A DNA stretch of 64,000 nucleotides from Caldilineaceae bacterium SB0661_bin_34 (GCA_009841145.1 VXMJ01000063.1:1-64000), one strand, 5' to 3'; positions 27,021 through 37,316 are shown, counted from the stretch's first letter. Notes: generated by a model not told the origin, from the letters alone. Translations and numbers: made by a program.

Positions 27021-27937
27021 CAGTACGTCGTGCCCAACTTGCCGACCAGGGTCTGGTAAAAGTTCTGGCGACTGCCGGTGCGCACGTAGCGGGCCGGATG
27101 CTCGCTGGCCACCACCGTCACCTCGTCCCCCTCCTCCATGTCGAGATGGAAGTGGCCGTCCACCGTCAGCATGGCCTCGTAATCCCAAGTGGCACGCACC
27201 CGGACCTCGGTGCCCTCGGACAACACAAGTGGTCGGTTCAGGGACAGGTGGGGTGCGACCGGAACAATGACGATGTTGCGCAGTTCCGGCGGCAGAATCG
27301 GCCCTCCGGCCGCCAGTGCATAGCCGGTGCTGCCGGTTGGTGTAGCCACAATCAGGCCGTCGCAGGTAATGGCAGCCAGGTTCTCGCCATCCAGTCGGAT
27401 GCGGGTCTCAATCACGCGGGCCAGGCTGCCGCGGCTGATCACGGCATCGTTCAGCGCCGCGAAGGTGTGCACCGTCTGCAAGCCGCCGGTACTGGGATCC
27501 TTTCGATCCACGCGCACGCTGATCATGAGCCGTTCTTCCAGCCAGCAGTTCCAGGCCAGCATGGCTTCGATGGCAGGGCGCCATTGATCCGGCTGCACTT
27601 CGGACAGAAATCCGACCTTGCCCATGTTGATGCCCAGGACCGGAACCCCCCAGGCGGCTCCGCTGCGGCCTGCCCGCAACATGGTGCCGTCGCCGCCAAT
27701 GGCGACGATGACATCGACGTGCGGCAGACGTGGGCTCAGGGTGTCGGGCTCCCAACTGGACGAGTGGCACACCTCGTACAGACCCTGCATGGTTAGCCAG
27801 TCCCCAATCTCGGAGGCCAGCAGGGCCGCATCCGCCTTGTGCGGATGATGCAATACGCAGATGTTGCGCCAAGGGGCGGCGAAAGGAGACCGGGTCGCAA
27901 CCCGACCGTCGAGAAACGCATCGTTCATGACGAACAT
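27020..27937 (-). CDS. nadK: NAD kinase
   Basis: The 305-residue protein carries the NAD kinase hallmarks: VIVAIGGDGTMLRAGR, GINMGKVGFLSEV, ALNDAVISRGSLARVI and DGLIVATPTGSTGYALAAGG. It phosphorylates NAD to NADP in the cytoplasm using ATP. Start candidates are MFVMNDA at 27937 or MNDAFLDG at 27928; I keep the former. It is the first gene of the operon with the zinc-binding membrane, TPR and NB-ARC proteins, an unusual setting for a metabolic enzyme. Confidence 0.93.
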   Translation of the reverse strand: MFVMNDAFLDGRVATRSPFAAPWRNICVLHHPHKADAALLASEIGDWLTMQGLYEVCHSSSWEPDTLSPRLPHVDVIVAIGGDGTMLRAGRSGAAWGVPVLGINMGKVGFLSEVQPDQWRPAIEAMLAWNCWLEERLMISVRVDRKDPSTGGLQTVHTFAALNDAVISRGSLARVIETRIRLDGENLAAITCDGLIVATPTGSTGYALAAGGPILPPELRNIVIVPVAPHLSLNRPLVLSEGTEVRVRATWDYEAMLTVDGHFHLDMEEGDEVTVVASEHPARYVRTGSRQNFYQTLVGKLGTTY

Positions 27938-28013
27938 TGTAGATTGACGGGAGTGTCCTTTTTGTCCCAACCCGACGGGACCCCGGTGGTCGCCGGGTTG
28001 TCACGCCCCCTAT

Positions 28014-28022
28014 TGCTATACT
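28014..28022 (+). promoter_or_regulatory. Extended -10 element of phosphoesterase gene
   Basis: TGC plus TATACT lies 58 bases before the ATG at 28081, in the divergent spacer with nadK. Identical nine bases occur at 18210 and, on the minus strand, at 48462. Confidence 0.5.
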
Positions 28023-28080
28023 TGCCGATGCTTGGTGCCCGGGCCCGCCGGGGCCGCGCCCTTCTCCCGGTTGGCGCGAC

Positions 28081-28872
28081 ATGCGCATTCTGGTCCTTTC
28101 GGATATCCACGCCAACTTCGCCGCCCTGGAGGCCGTTATCGCCCGCACCAGGGACCGTTGGGACGAACTTTGGTGCCTGGGCGACATTGTCGGCTACGGC
28201 CCGCGTCCCAACGAATGCGTCGACCTGATTCGCGCGCAGGCCAGCCTGTGTGTGCCAGGCAACCACGACCGGGCCGTTCTCGACGACAACACCAGCCGCC
28301 AGTTCAACGACATGGCGCGGGAGGCGATCGACTGGACCCGCGCCGAACTTACCACCAGTAATAGCGCCTACCTGGAATCCCTGTTGCCCGAGCCGGTCCC
28401 GGTCGACAGCCTGGATCTACTAGCCACCCACGCCTCGCCCCGCGATCCGGTCTTTGAGTACATGGACGGCATCGACACGGCGCTCGCCAACTGGCGACGA
28501 CCCGAGTTCGCCGCCAAGTTCTGCCTGGTGGGGCACACCCATCTGCCGGACATCTTCCGCCTGCGCGTGGCCCAAGCGGATCCCGACGATGCAGACCGAC
28601 GGGAAGCCCGCGTGGAACGTATGCGGGCCCGGCCCGAAACGCCGGTCAACCTGCAGCCCGAACTGAACCACCGCGTCATCCTGAACCCGGGCAGCGTGGG
28701 CCAGCCGCGGGACAAGAACAAGCGCGCCTCCTTCGCCCTGCTGGTGCAGGACGGACCGGAACTGATCTGGCACTACGAACGGACGGACTATCCCATCGAA
28801 CTGACCCAGACCCAGATGCAACAGGCCGGCCTGCCCCGGATTCTGATCGACCGCCTCAGCTACGGCTGGTAG
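28081..28872 (+). CDS. Calcineurin-like phosphoesterase (YfcE/MJ0936 type)
   Basis: The 263-residue protein starts MRILVLSDIHANFAALEAVI and then shows CLGDIVGYGPRPNECVDLI, VPGNHDRAV, THASPRDPVFEYM, VGHTHLPDIF and LNPGSVGQPRD. These are the ordered metal-binding motifs of the YfcE/MJ0936 group of phosphodiesterases. An insertion of about 35 residues after the GHTH motif (DDADRREARVERMRARPETP) is unusual for the group. It overlaps the end of uvrC by 17 bases on opposite strands. The substrate is unknown. Confidence 0.85.
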   Translation: MRILVLSDIHANFAALEAVIARTRDRWDELWCLGDIVGYGPRPNECVDLIRAQASLCVPGNHDRAVLDDNTSRQFNDMAREAIDWTRAELTTSNSAYLESLLPEPVPVDSLDLLATHASPRDPVFEYMDGIDTALANWRRPEFAAKFCLVGHTHLPDIFRLRVAQADPDDADRREARVERMRARPETPVNLQPELNHRVILNPGSVGQPRDKNKRASFALLVQDGPELIWHYERTDYPIELTQTQMQQAGLPRILIDRLSYGW

Positions 28873-30772
28873 AGCCGGACCCGAGATGGTCCTGCACGGC
28901 CTGCGCCACTTTGCGGGTCATGCCAGGCAGACCGGCCAGAACGTCCAAGTCCGCTTGGCGAAGGCGCTCCAGATCACCCTCGCAGAAAGCCAGCAGACCC
29001 TTGCGCCGGGCCGGCCCCACTCCCGGCACGTCGTCCAGGACCGTGCGTGTCATGGCCTTGCCGCGCAGGGTGCGGTGGTGGGTGATGGCGAAACGGTGGG
29101 CCTCGTCCCGAATGCGCTGCAGCAGGAACAGTCCCTGGCTGTCGCGCGGAAGCAGGATTGCCTCCGGCTTCCCCGGTACGAAGACCTCCTCGCTCCGCTT
29201 GGCCAGACCGACGACGGGGACGACATGCAGGAGGTCGTACTTGCGGAGTACGGCCACGGCCTGGCTCAGCTGTCCCTTGCCCCCGTCCACAATCACCAGA
29301 TCCGGCAGCACGTTCCAGGCGGTCTTTCCCTTGCGCCCCGGGTCCAGGCCCTTTTCGCCGGCGCGCGCGAAGCGGCGGTCGAGCATCTCGCGCATGCTGG
29401 CAAAGTCGTCGGGTACGCCGCGGGCGCCGGCGCCGCGGATCCGAAAGCGGCGATAGTCGCTCTTGCGCGGCACGCCGCGGGCGAAGACCACCATGGAGCC
29501 GGATGTGTGGTTCCCCTGCAGCGTGCTGATGTCGTAGCACTCCATGCGCACCGGTGGACGCGGCAGTTGCAGGGCTTCTTCCAGTTCGGCAATTGCGGTC
29601 TGCTGCCGATTGGTATCGGTCCGGGCCGTGGCCTGCTGGATCCGCAGGTACTCCAGGTTGTTTTCCAGTCCCGACTCCATTAGGCGCCGCTTGGGACCGC
29701 GCAGGGGTACGTTCAGCCGCACCTTGGTGCCGCGCTGCTCCGAAAGCCACTGTTCCAACCAAGCCTGATCGGGAGGCATGGCCTGCACCAGAATCAGGGA
29801 GGGCACATAGGCCGCCTTGGCGTAGAACTGCTGCAGGAATGAACCAATCAGGTCTCCCCGACGCTCGTCGGCGGCTCCGGGCTCCTGGGACTTGCCCAGT
29901 TCCAGGCGGTAGTGGTCGCGTCCCACCAGCCGTCCTTGGCGCACAAACATGATTTGGACCACCGCCGTACCCGATTCCGGATCGGGCACGGTGGTAATGC
30001 AGTCCTCGTTGTCCGGCTGGGCGCCAATCAGTACCTGCTGGCCCACAATGCGTTCGGCAGCCTTGATCCGGTCGCGGATCAGGGCCGCGCGTTCGAAGTC
30101 CAGATTCTCGGCGGCCTGTTCCATGCGTTCCCTGAGCAACCGCATGACCTGGCCTGTGTCGCCCCGCAGGAACCGCATCATCTGGCGCAGGCTGTCGCGA
30201 TACTGTTCCGAGCCTTGGGCACCAATGCAGGGCCCGCCGCACATCTTCAGGTGGTAGTACAGGCAGGGCCGTTCATCCTGGCCGGTGATTTTTCGATCGC
30301 AGTCGAGATAGGGAAAGATGCGCCGGATGCCCTCCAGGGTCCGATAGATGGCACGGGCATTCGTGTAGGGGCCGAAATAACGGGCCCCGTCCTTGCGCAT
30401 GGTGCGCGTGACCTCGATTTTGGGGAACGGGTCCTGCCAGTTGATTTTCAGATAGGGGAAAGTCTTGTCGTCCTTGAGCAGGACGTTGAAGGGCGGCTGG
30501 TGCTCCTTGATAAGGTTGTTTTCGAGCGTAAGCGCCTGCAGTTCGTTGGTGGTGATCCACCAGGACACGTCCGTGATTTCCGGCACCAGACGCTCAACCC
30601 TGGGATCGCCGCGCTGGCTGGGGGTGAAGTAGCTGCGCACGCGCGAGCGCAGGACCTTGGCCTTGCCGACGTACAGGACCTCGCCCGCGGATCCATGCAT
30701 GAGGTAGCAGCCGGGCGCGCGCGGCAGTTCGTCCAGCTTCCGTTGCACCAGGGGCGGTACCGAGTAGGCCAT
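28856..30772 (-). CDS. uvrC: UvrABC system protein C
   Basis: Starting at MAYSVPPLVQRKLDELPRAP (30772), the 638-residue protein has the GIY-YIG nuclease domain (GCYLMHGSAGEVLYVGKAKV). It then has a UVR motif near residue 205 (MEQAAENLDFERAALIRDRI), the RNase H-like second nuclease domain (MECYDISTLQGNHTSGSMVV, then VIVDGGKGQLSQA), and a C-terminal HhH pair (LDDVPGVGPARRKGLLAF). With UvrB it makes both incisions around DNA lesions. The tracked 62-residue upstream part is rejected. It stands alone. Confidence 0.95.
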   Translation of the reverse strand: MAYSVPPLVQRKLDELPRAPGCYLMHGSAGEVLYVGKAKVLRSRVRSYFTPSQRGDPRVERLVPEITDVSWWITTNELQALTLENNLIKEHQPPFNVLLKDDKTFPYLKINWQDPFPKIEVTRTMRKDGARYFGPYTNARAIYRTLEGIRRIFPYLDCDRKITGQDERPCLYYHLKMCGGPCIGAQGSEQYRDSLRQMMRFLRGDTGQVMRLLRERMEQAAENLDFERAALIRDRIKAAERIVGQQVLIGAQPDNEDCITTVPDPESGTAVVQIMFVRQGRLVGRDHYRLELGKSQEPGAADERRGDLIGSFLQQFYAKAAYVPSLILVQAMPPDQAWLEQWLSEQRGTKVRLNVPLRGPKRRLMESGLENNLEYLRIQQATARTDTNRQQTAIAELEEALQLPRPPVRMECYDISTLQGNHTSGSMVVFARGVPRKSDYRRFRIRGAGARGVPDDFASMREMLDRRFARAGEKGLDPGRKGKTAWNVLPDLVIVDGGKGQLSQAVAVLRKYDLLHVVPVVGLAKRSEEVFVPGKPEAILLPRDSQGLFLLQRIRDEAHRFAITHHRTLRGKAMTRTVLDDVPGVGPARRKGLLAFCEGDLERLRQADLDVLAGLPGMTRKVAQAVQDHLGSGSTSRS

Positions 30773-31726
30773 GGCGCTGATGTTAGCACCGGCCTGCCGA
30801 CGGGAGCGGACGGATACGCGTTCCGGTTCCCCGCATCCGGGTCCAATCGCACTGGCGGGATTCCCTACGCCCGGCAGCGTATATGCAGTGGGACTATCCA
30901 ACTTGACAACCATGGGGCCGTGGCAAGTAGCGTAGGTATTGGAAGATTGGGAGAGCACCGGTGGGTAACGACCCGCGCCAGGATGTCCTGATCACCAAGG
31001 ACCGCCATCTCCTACGGAACGGACAGGACGCAGCGAGGTCCCCAGCAAGCCGCTGAACCCGCGGTGGCACGACCGGCACAGCCGGTCACGGTCAAGCCGG
31101 CCGATTGTCCGCCTCCACAGTCCAGGCCCACCGGTCGGTATTCGGAACTCAGCGACCTCCCGCATTAGGGTTCTTGCACGCACGTGGGAGAACAGCCTGT
31201 TGCACGAACACAGCGCCCCCTGCAACGTCCGCCCTCCACGCCCCCATGGAAAGTTGTCGAATAGAAGAGGGAGGAACGACCGGGCTTTCCACATGCAGCG
31301 GCCGCCAGGAGTCCATCGCCAAGGAAGCCGCTCCCCTTAAGCACAAACAAGCCGGCTGGAGCGACCAGTGCCTTGTTGGGAGCCCGTCACACTGGAAGAC
31401 GATTGCTCTGGGGCGGCAGTGGGACGGATGGGCCCCGGGAAACGGACAGCCCCCCAATGGGCAGTACATCACCACACTATGGATTTCTTTCAACAACCCG
31501 ATTGCGGGCGCCTTGATTTGATCAAGGCCGCCACAGTCACATTACATCGGGCGCATCGGCCACACAACACTCGGAAGTTGGATCCGCAACGACCACCACA
31601 CCAGCTAGGCATTCAACAAGCGGGTTGTGGTGATTAGGGCAGGCCAATCAAAACAACCGTTTGGGATGCCCGAACGCAGCCACGAGGAGACGCACTACTT
31701 TCGCCTGTCACCACGCCGGGCACCCC
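30773..31726. other. Gene-free 0.95-kb stretch
   Basis: Nothing convincing is present. Several short ORFs on both strands have no family character, and the composition is like the decayed-element tracts to the right. A worn copy of the dispersed motif near 31475 was considered and rejected. Confidence 0.45.
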
Positions 31727-31760
31727 AAACGGTACACTTCCAAGTGGAGGTGTACCGTTT
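31727..31760 (-). terminator. Hairpin after secreted-protein gene
   Basis: AAACGGTACAC and GTGTACCGTTT form an 11-bp perfect stem with a 12-base loop, 24 bases past the stop of the leftward gene. It ends in TTT followed by G residues, so termination strength is uncertain. Confidence 0.55.
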
Positions 31761-31783
31761 CATGAAACCTCACATCAACACAG

Positions 31784-33253
31784 CTACTTCAACACCGTGA
31801 ACTCGGTGGTGGTGAGGCCGTCAATTCCCGCAGCCGTCATCTTGTAGTCCGTGACAGTGACAGTACCACTGCGCTCGGTGTCCTTGGGCCGCACCTTCAG
31901 TGTGGCCACCGGACTGATGACCTCGTCGTCTTCGTTGATCGCCCAAGCCGTGATCGTATAGGTCGTGTCACTTGTGAACGTGTCGATGGGGAAGTCCCGA
32001 TGCTCGTTCGGTGCTTCCGCAAACACGGTGCCGTCAATATCAGCCGCCGTAGTAGTTAGAGCGTAAGAGGCGTCGTTGCCGTTGTCATCTGCGTCAGGGG
32101 CACTAGTGTCGGGGACAGCGGGGGTGATAGTGCCAGTGTTAGCGAGATCAAAGGAGTCAACCTTGACCATGGAGAGATAGCCCGGTACCAGTCCTCCATT
32201 CCGGTTAATCACCGCACTGCTGACGTGCGCCGCCACCGTGATGTCATCACCGTCCACGATCCGAACGTTGCTCAGAGCGTAGTCGTTTATCGTGCGCTCC
32301 TCAGGTTTGTCCGATGTCGCGAACGTTGGATCCTGGGTCACGCCATACAGGAACAGTGCCACCGGCGTCTTGAGTGAGAACGCGTCGGTCGTGTCTACCC
32401 CATCGTGGTTGAGTTCGACGGCATCCCTGTCGCTCTTGTAGCTGCTCGCCACCGTGGCCACGTCGTCACCTTCACTCACCACATCGCCGTCTTCGTCCTC
32501 GATGCGGATGATGTAGGCGTCGAATTCCACGTCCTCCCGCTCGACATCGGTCTCGTTGCTGGAGTGCGCCAGGCCAATCCTCAGCCGCGCGGTTGACGGG
32601 GTCGTCACCATATCGGAGTCATCCGACTTGTAGTTGCCGAAGTTCTCGTTGTAGCCGACGTAGTACAGCATGCCGGCCACTGCTTGGGAATTGACTTTGA
32701 GGTCCCCGGCCTTGCCTGTCCTCGTGGGAAGTGTCACCCCGGTCACCTGGCGCCATGCGGTTGAGAAGGCCGGCTCGGTCAGGCTCTGGTTAATGCGCTT
32801 CTCCAGAATGTCGCTGATCAGGTACTTGCCATCCGCGGTATCGACCACGATCGCCATCTGAACCGTCACCACTCTGCCGGTGTCAACGTTATCAAAGGTG
32901 ACCTTCGTCGTACCCAGCGACTCGGACTCGGTATGGGAGATGCCGTCGTCCAGAATCACTACGAGGGACGTGCGAAATTTGTTGGGCCCCAAACCCCAGG
33001 TTTCGGGATCGGTGGTCGCCCACGAAACGTTGACCTCATCCTCTTCATCAGAGTCGCGGTTCACGGACAAGTCTGAAATCTGACCATCCCGCAAACGGGT
33101 CTTATGGGGGCAGTCCTTGTAGTCGTTGTCGAACAGGTCGCCAGCCGCCAAGCTGCCGCCACTGATCACGGCCAACGCCAGAAGCGCCAGGAAAAGCCTG
33201 GCCAAGCACTTGCCGGGTGCGGAACTCAGAAACTGGGGAAAGGAGTGAGCCAT
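31784..33253 (-). CDS. Secreted beta-rich protein of unknown function
   Basis: The 489-residue protein starts at 33253 with AGGAGG seven bases upstream. The signal peptide is CLARLFLALLALAVISGG with cleavage around SLAAG. The mature part is acidic and strand-rich. It begins with a fibronectin-III-like segment (EVNVSWATTDPETWGLGPNK) and has later modules such as YTITAWAINEDDEVISPVAT. It looks distantly related to the secreted gene at 41962 and closely to a broken gene at 48718. It is likely an extracellular adhesion or surface-layer-type protein. A promoter with extended -10 is visible upstream. Confidence 0.65.
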   Translation of the reverse strand: MAHSFPQFLSSAPGKCLARLFLALLALAVISGGSLAAGDLFDNDYKDCPHKTRLRDGQISDLSVNRDSDEEDEVNVSWATTDPETWGLGPNKFRTSLVVILDDGISHTESESLGTTKVTFDNVDTGRVVTVQMAIVVDTADGKYLISDILEKRINQSLTEPAFSTAWRQVTGVTLPTRTGKAGDLKVNSQAVAGMLYYVGYNENFGNYKSDDSDMVTTPSTARLRIGLAHSSNETDVEREDVEFDAYIIRIEDEDGDVVSEGDDVATVASSYKSDRDAVELNHDGVDTTDAFSLKTPVALFLYGVTQDPTFATSDKPEERTINDYALSNVRIVDGDDITVAAHVSSAVINRNGGLVPGYLSMVKVDSFDLANTGTITPAVPDTSAPDADDNGNDASYALTTTAADIDGTVFAEAPNEHRDFPIDTFTSDTTYTITAWAINEDDEVISPVATLKVRPKDTERSGTVTVTDYKMTAAGIDGLTTTEFTVLK

Positions 33254-33342
33254 GGAATTGCCTCCTGCTCAGAGGGCGGTCAAACAGTGGGGCCGGATAC
33301 GAGAACCGTTCGGGCAGTGTCTGCACAGGCCCTGCATGCAAA

Positions 33343-33371
33343 AGGATAGCAGAAGTCTACGTGAATACCAA
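33343..33371 (-). promoter_or_regulatory. Promoter of secreted-protein gene
   Basis: On the minus strand TTGGTA, a 17-base spacer ending in TGC, then TATCCT. The -10 lies about 90 bases before the start codon at 33253. Confidence 0.5.
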
Positions 33372-33959
33372 GTGATGATTTAGTGATCAAGTAGGTGATT
33401 GAAATTACCAATGGGATCCGGAACGGTGGCAAGGTACGGAGAATGGGTGCAGCGGCGTGCAAAGGGGGCCAAGCGACAGGATGCGGGTCGTTACCCCTTT
33501 CACTGCCTGTGACGCACCATTCACGGATACATGTCACGCCTCAGGACGCTACGACCGATGGGCCGTCCCGTCCACGGTTCTGTGGACGGGAGCCGACCTC
33601 GGGAGGCATCGGACCGCGACTGCCTTGCGGCACCACTACAGCAGCCCGGGCGCGTACCCCTTCCGGATCGCCTGCGGCCGCAGTACGGTTATGGGTGCTC
33701 CGTAACGGAGCACCGTCTGTGGAGTGCCATCCAGCACCGGGGTGGGTTCTTCATCCGCGAACAGTGCGTCGCGCAACTGTGCAAATGGTGGTGATGGGAA
33801 GTCAATCCGAGCGGTGATGGTATGGAACAACCCACAACTGATCGCTTGGACCTCTGCGCGCGCCACTGCATCGATTCCCACGCACATGGCAACTGGCACA
33901 ACCAGCATCGGTCGCACCTGAAGTCACTCTAACTTGTGCTGCAATGGCGATGACGCGCA
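33372..33959. other. Decayed stretch upstream of tnpB remnant
   Basis: Open frames occur on both strands but none has a recognised domain. The region may include further decayed transposon sequence. Confidence 0.4.
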
Positions 33960-34350
33960 GTGCCCGGAGCACGGTGGCGGCCCCCAGCATCAACTTCAAG
34001 GCCAAGACCGATCTCAACCGGCAGATCCTGGCGACCGGCTGGAACAGCGGCTGGCCTACAAATGGGGCCATTTAGCCAAGGTGGACCCAGCCTCCACGTC
34101 GCAGACCGGGTGCGGCCTACGGCCAGATTCACAGGGACAACCGGTCATCGCAGGCGGTGTTTGGGTGCGGAGCCTGTGGGTACCGGGCACATGCCAACCA
34201 CAAGGCAGCGGTCAACATCCTGGCCCGGTGGCCACCACCAACCCGTACGGCCCGCGGGACCGGAGCTTCTGCATGGCGAGGGGCGTTCCCGTCAGCGACT
34301 CCAACGATCCGTGAACACGATGTGTCGGCACTGTTTCAATCTCATTGACA
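33960..34350 (+). pseudogene. Decayed TnpB, C-terminal part with frameshifts
   Basis: Pieces of a TnpB C-terminus occur in successive frames. INFKAKTDLNRQILATGWNS is followed, one frame over, by DRLEQRLAYKWGHLAKVDPA and STSQTG, then VFGCGACGYRAHANHKAAVN and ILARW near 34160. The last piece is the second half of the TnpB zinc ribbon plus the NAAxNI motif with the final acidic residue replaced by the N/H environment seen here. An internal stop and at least two frame changes make it non-functional. A copy of the dispersed motif overlaps its final stop at 34327. Confidence 0.7.
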
Positions 34351-34355
34351 TTGGG
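34327..34355 (+). repeat. Dispersed motif, copy 1
   Basis: GGCACTGTTTCAATCTCATT continues as GACATTGGG. It covers the end of the tnpB remnant. Confidence 0.6.
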
Positions 34356-34971
34356 TGGCAGCGAGTAGTTGGGGGCCGGGCTGAACGTACGCAATCAAGA
34401 GCGAAATCCCGACGGTGACCGGGCTTTCACCCGTCAAGCGCAGGGACATGCGACAGGGCCAACCAGTCCGGTTCCATGACACAAGCCCCCGAGACCAGCC
34501 ACCGGATGCTCCGAGCACTGTTGCTGTTTCGTTGATTTGGGTCCGGACCCGAAAAGGATAAGGGAGCTCTCGGCGCGGACTGCATCCCGGTGCCTATCCG
34601 TCCTGCAGGACCGCGCACTGTTCCCGGGCTGTCCGGGGTCGGCAGTCAACACCGTCCCGCCGCCCAGGGCGTCCACATCGTGGCCTCTGCACCCCCGCCC
34701 GGGCCCGATGGCCGCTGTGCTCCCCGGCGTCCGCATCAGAAGGGGGCTGGGACGGCGCCAAGCCGTCTCCATCGGCACCAGGACGGAACACCCGCCCCGA
34801 ATACTCCCGGGGAATACCGGTGGGTGCTCCATTCCGGTCGGACCGCCATCGGTGACACCCGCGTCCGCGATTTCATTCCATTGCAACTTTGATCTGTTTT
34901 TTGCCAATCGGCACCAACCGCACATAGAATCGCACCTTCGGAACCGCGGCAGTCTGGTGGTTGCTTCAGCC
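34356..34971. other. Gene-free stretch before Rpn-like gene
   Basis: Apart from motif copy 2 it holds no recognisable feature. The tracked frame that runs through it into the next gene has no domain in this part. Confidence 0.45.
34513..34547 (+). repeat. Dispersed motif, copy 2
   Basis: GAGCACTGTTGCTGTTTCGT is followed by TGATTTGGGTCCGGA. A 12-base palindrome GGGTCCGGACCC ends it. Confidence 0.6.
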
Positions 34972-36033
34972 ATGGCAGTGCACGACAGGCGCTACAAGCG
35001 CATTCTCACCAGTCCCGTCTTTGCCTACGACGTGGCCCGCCTGTTGGCCGACGAGTTCAACCTCGGCACCGTCGCACGGCCCTCCCTGCAGGCCGGTCCC
35101 ACCAGTTCGGTCCGGGAGTCCGAGCGCGAACGCATCGCCGACGCCGCCTGGACCTTCGACACCGAGCGCCAGCGCACGGTCATGATGATCGTCGAGGCCC
35201 AGTCCGCGCGCCAGCGCCATCTGGCCGTGCGCCTGCTGCGCTATGTCGTCGACCGCCTCCTCGAGCTGTGCGAGGACCGGGAGCGGTACGACCCGGCCGG
35301 GGGCCTGCCGCCGGTGGTCGTGGCCGTCCTCTACACCGGGCCGGACCGGTGGCGGATGCCCTCGCTGTCGGACCTGTTCAGCCCCGTGGCCCAGGCCCTC
35401 ATGCGGTTCGAGTTCCCGCTGCGGTACTACGACATCCACCACATGGACCGCCGCGAGGACCCCGAACAGCCGCTGTTGCGCCTGGTTTTCGCCATCGAGC
35501 GGGCCGGGGACCCGGGCGAGACCGTATCGGTGGCGGAGGCCGTCCGGGCCCTGCCGGACGAGGAGGCGTACGCGCTCATGACGCGGTTCCTGTCGGATAA
35601 AATGCGGCAGTGGATCAATCTCAGGGATGCCCGGGGACGGCGTTTGGTGGATGACGGCCGCCTGGACGACCGCCGTTCGCTCAAGGAAGTGGAGAGGGAA
35701 ATGGAGACCATTCAGGAACGCTTCAATCGTCTTATGGACGAACGGCACACCGCAGGACGGGCCGAGGGGGAGATTGTGGGAGTGCTGATCAGCTTCCGGC
35801 GCGCCCTGGCCGACAGTGGCCTGGACCCCCGGCTCGCGGCGGAGGTGGAGACCCATGCCGACCGGATCGTCGAAGCAGCCCGGCGCGGCGTCCGCTTCGA
35901 CCTGGACGACATCCCGGATGCCGCACGTCTGCTTGCCGCCATCCGGGATGGTGGCGGACCAACACGGGTACCCGACGAGCGAATTTGGGCCCTGCTGCCG
36001 CACATCCCGGAAGAGGACGCGGAGCCGGAGTAG
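34972..36033 (+). CDS. Rpn/YhgA-like PD-(D/E)XK nuclease (transposase_31 type)
   Basis: The ATG at 34972 begins MAVHDRRYKRILTSPVFAYD, giving 353 residues; the tracked 145-codon upstream part is not coding-like. The N-terminal 160 residues match the Rpn/YhgA nuclease-like family: FAYDVARLLADEFN, then RTVMMIVEAQSARQRHLAVR (the EHQS-type core) and RLLRYVVDRLLEL. LPPVVVAVLYTGPDRWRMP is the typical central strand. The C-terminal half is helical, ending DERIWALLPHIPEED. Rpn proteins are recombination-promoting nucleases often in many copies per genome and linked to mobile DNA. The cellular role is uncertain. Confidence 0.7.
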   Translation: MAVHDRRYKRILTSPVFAYDVARLLADEFNLGTVARPSLQAGPTSSVRESERERIADAAWTFDTERQRTVMMIVEAQSARQRHLAVRLLRYVVDRLLELCEDRERYDPAGGLPPVVVAVLYTGPDRWRMPSLSDLFSPVAQALMRFEFPLRYYDIHHMDRREDPEQPLLRLVFAIERAGDPGETVSVAEAVRALPDEEAYALMTRFLSDKMRQWINLRDARGRRLVDDGRLDDRRSLKEVEREMETIQERFNRLMDERHTAGRAEGEIVGVLISFRRALADSGLDPRLAAEVETHADRIVEAARRGVRFDLDDIPDAARLLAAIRDGGGPTRVPDERIWALLPHIPEEDAEPE

Positions 36034-36129
36034 CACAAGTCCGACACCGTCCTCGGACCGCCGTACCCAACGCAGGGCCGCTCTGGCCGGGCGCGCCTGC
36101 CCTGTTCGACCCGCGGCTTCCATGGTGCC

Positions 36130-36161
36130 CGGGGAACATCAACGAGATTGAAATAGTGCCC
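36130..36161 (-). repeat. Dispersed motif, copy 3
   Basis: On the minus strand GGCACTATTTCAATCTCGTT continues GATGTTCCCC. It lies between the Rpn-like gene and recA. Confidence 0.6.
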
Positions 36162-36284
36162 AATGTATCGGCTGTCTAGCCAGGTTGTACAGATCCCCAT
36201 ACAATTAAATGTGTTGTCCGGCCCCGCCCTTCAGGCATCCGGGGCCGGAAACCTGCCATCCCGCCTGCGAACACGGAAACCCCA

Positions 36285-37316
36285 ATGAAGAGATCGTCCG
36301 CATCCAGAAGAAACAGCCTCGACCACACGCTGCAGGATCTGGAGAAGCGCTTCGGCGACGGCATCGTCATGAAGCTGGGCGAGAACCCCGCCCTGAAGGT
36401 GGAGTCCATTCCGACGGGAGCCCTTTCCCTCGACATTGCCCTGGGTGTGGGCGGTGTGCCGGTGGGCCGCATCCTCGAGGTGTACGGCCATGAAAGTTCC
36501 GGCAAGACCACGCTCTGTCTGCACGTCATCGCCGAGGCCCAAAAAGCCGGGGGACTGTGCGGTTTCGTGGACGTCGAACATGCGTTGGACCCCGACTACG
36601 CCAAGCGCATCGGGGTCGACGTCAACGAACTCTATGTCAGCCAGCCGGACACCGGCGAGGCAGCGCTGGAAGTGGCCGAGGCCTTGGTCACCTCGGGCGA
36701 ACTGGCCGTCGTGGTGGTCGACAGCGTGGCCGCGCTGGTGCCGAAGCAGGAAATCGACGGCGAAATGGGCGATGCCCACGTGGGCCTTCAGGCGCGGCTC
36801 ATGAGCCAAGCCCTGCGCAAGTTGACGGCTCCGGTCAAGAACAGCGGCTGTACCCTGATCTTCACCAATCAAATTCGGCAGCGTGTCGGAGTGATGTTCG
36901 GGAACCCGGAGACCACGTCCGGCGGAATGGCCCTGCGCTTCTACGCCAGTGTGCGCATGGAGATACGGCGGCAGCAGGCCATCAAGGACGGCACGGAGAC
37001 CATCGGCAACAAGACGAAGGTCACCGTGCGCAAGAACAAGGTTGCGCCGCCCTTCAGAATCGCCGAATTCGACATCATGTACAATCAGGGAATCAGTTCC
37101 GACGCGGACATCCTGAACCTGGCCATCGAACACGATCTCATCGATCAGCGCGGTTCCTTCTTCCGGTACAACGACGAGTTGCTGGGACAGGGACGGGCGG
37201 CGGCCGTGAACAGTCTGTCGGAGCAACCGGAACTAACCGCGCATCTGCGCGACCTGATTTGCCAGAAAGTCGGATTGACCTCGCCTGAATCCCCGGACGG
37301 CGACACAGGCGCCTAA
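36285..37316 (+). CDS. recA: RecA recombinase
   Basis: The 343-residue protein has RecA landmarks throughout: [15 protein letters not shown], Walker [58 protein letters not shown], the L2-loop region [20 protein letters not shown], and [20 protein letters not shown]. It forms filaments on single-stranded DNA for strand exchange and LexA cleavage. The ATG at 36285 follows GGAAACCCCA, a weak ribosome site. Upstream TACAAT near 36200 may be its -10. A strong hairpin separates it from rny. Confidence 0.98.
   Translation: MKRSSASRRNSLDHTLQDLEKRFGDGIVMKLGENPALKVESIPTGALSLDIALGVGGVPVGRILEVYGHESSGKTTLCLHVIAEAQKAGGLCGFVDVEHALDPDYAKRIGVDVNELYVSQPDTGEAALEVAEALVTSGELAVVVVDSVAALVPKQEIDGEMGDAHVGLQARLMSQALRKLTAPVKNSGCTLIFTNQIRQRVGVMFGNPETTSGGMALRFYASVRMEIRRQQAIKDGTETIGNKTKVTVRKNKVAPPFRIAEFDIMYNQGISSDADILNLAIEHDLIDQRGSFFRYNDELLGQGRAAAVNSLSEQPELTAHLRDLICQKVGLTSPESPDGDTGA

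Noticed and set aside
31475-31500. Possible further copy of the dispersed motif
   Set aside because: Only scattered bases agree (CACTATGGATTTCTTTCAAC); the TTGATG core is missing.
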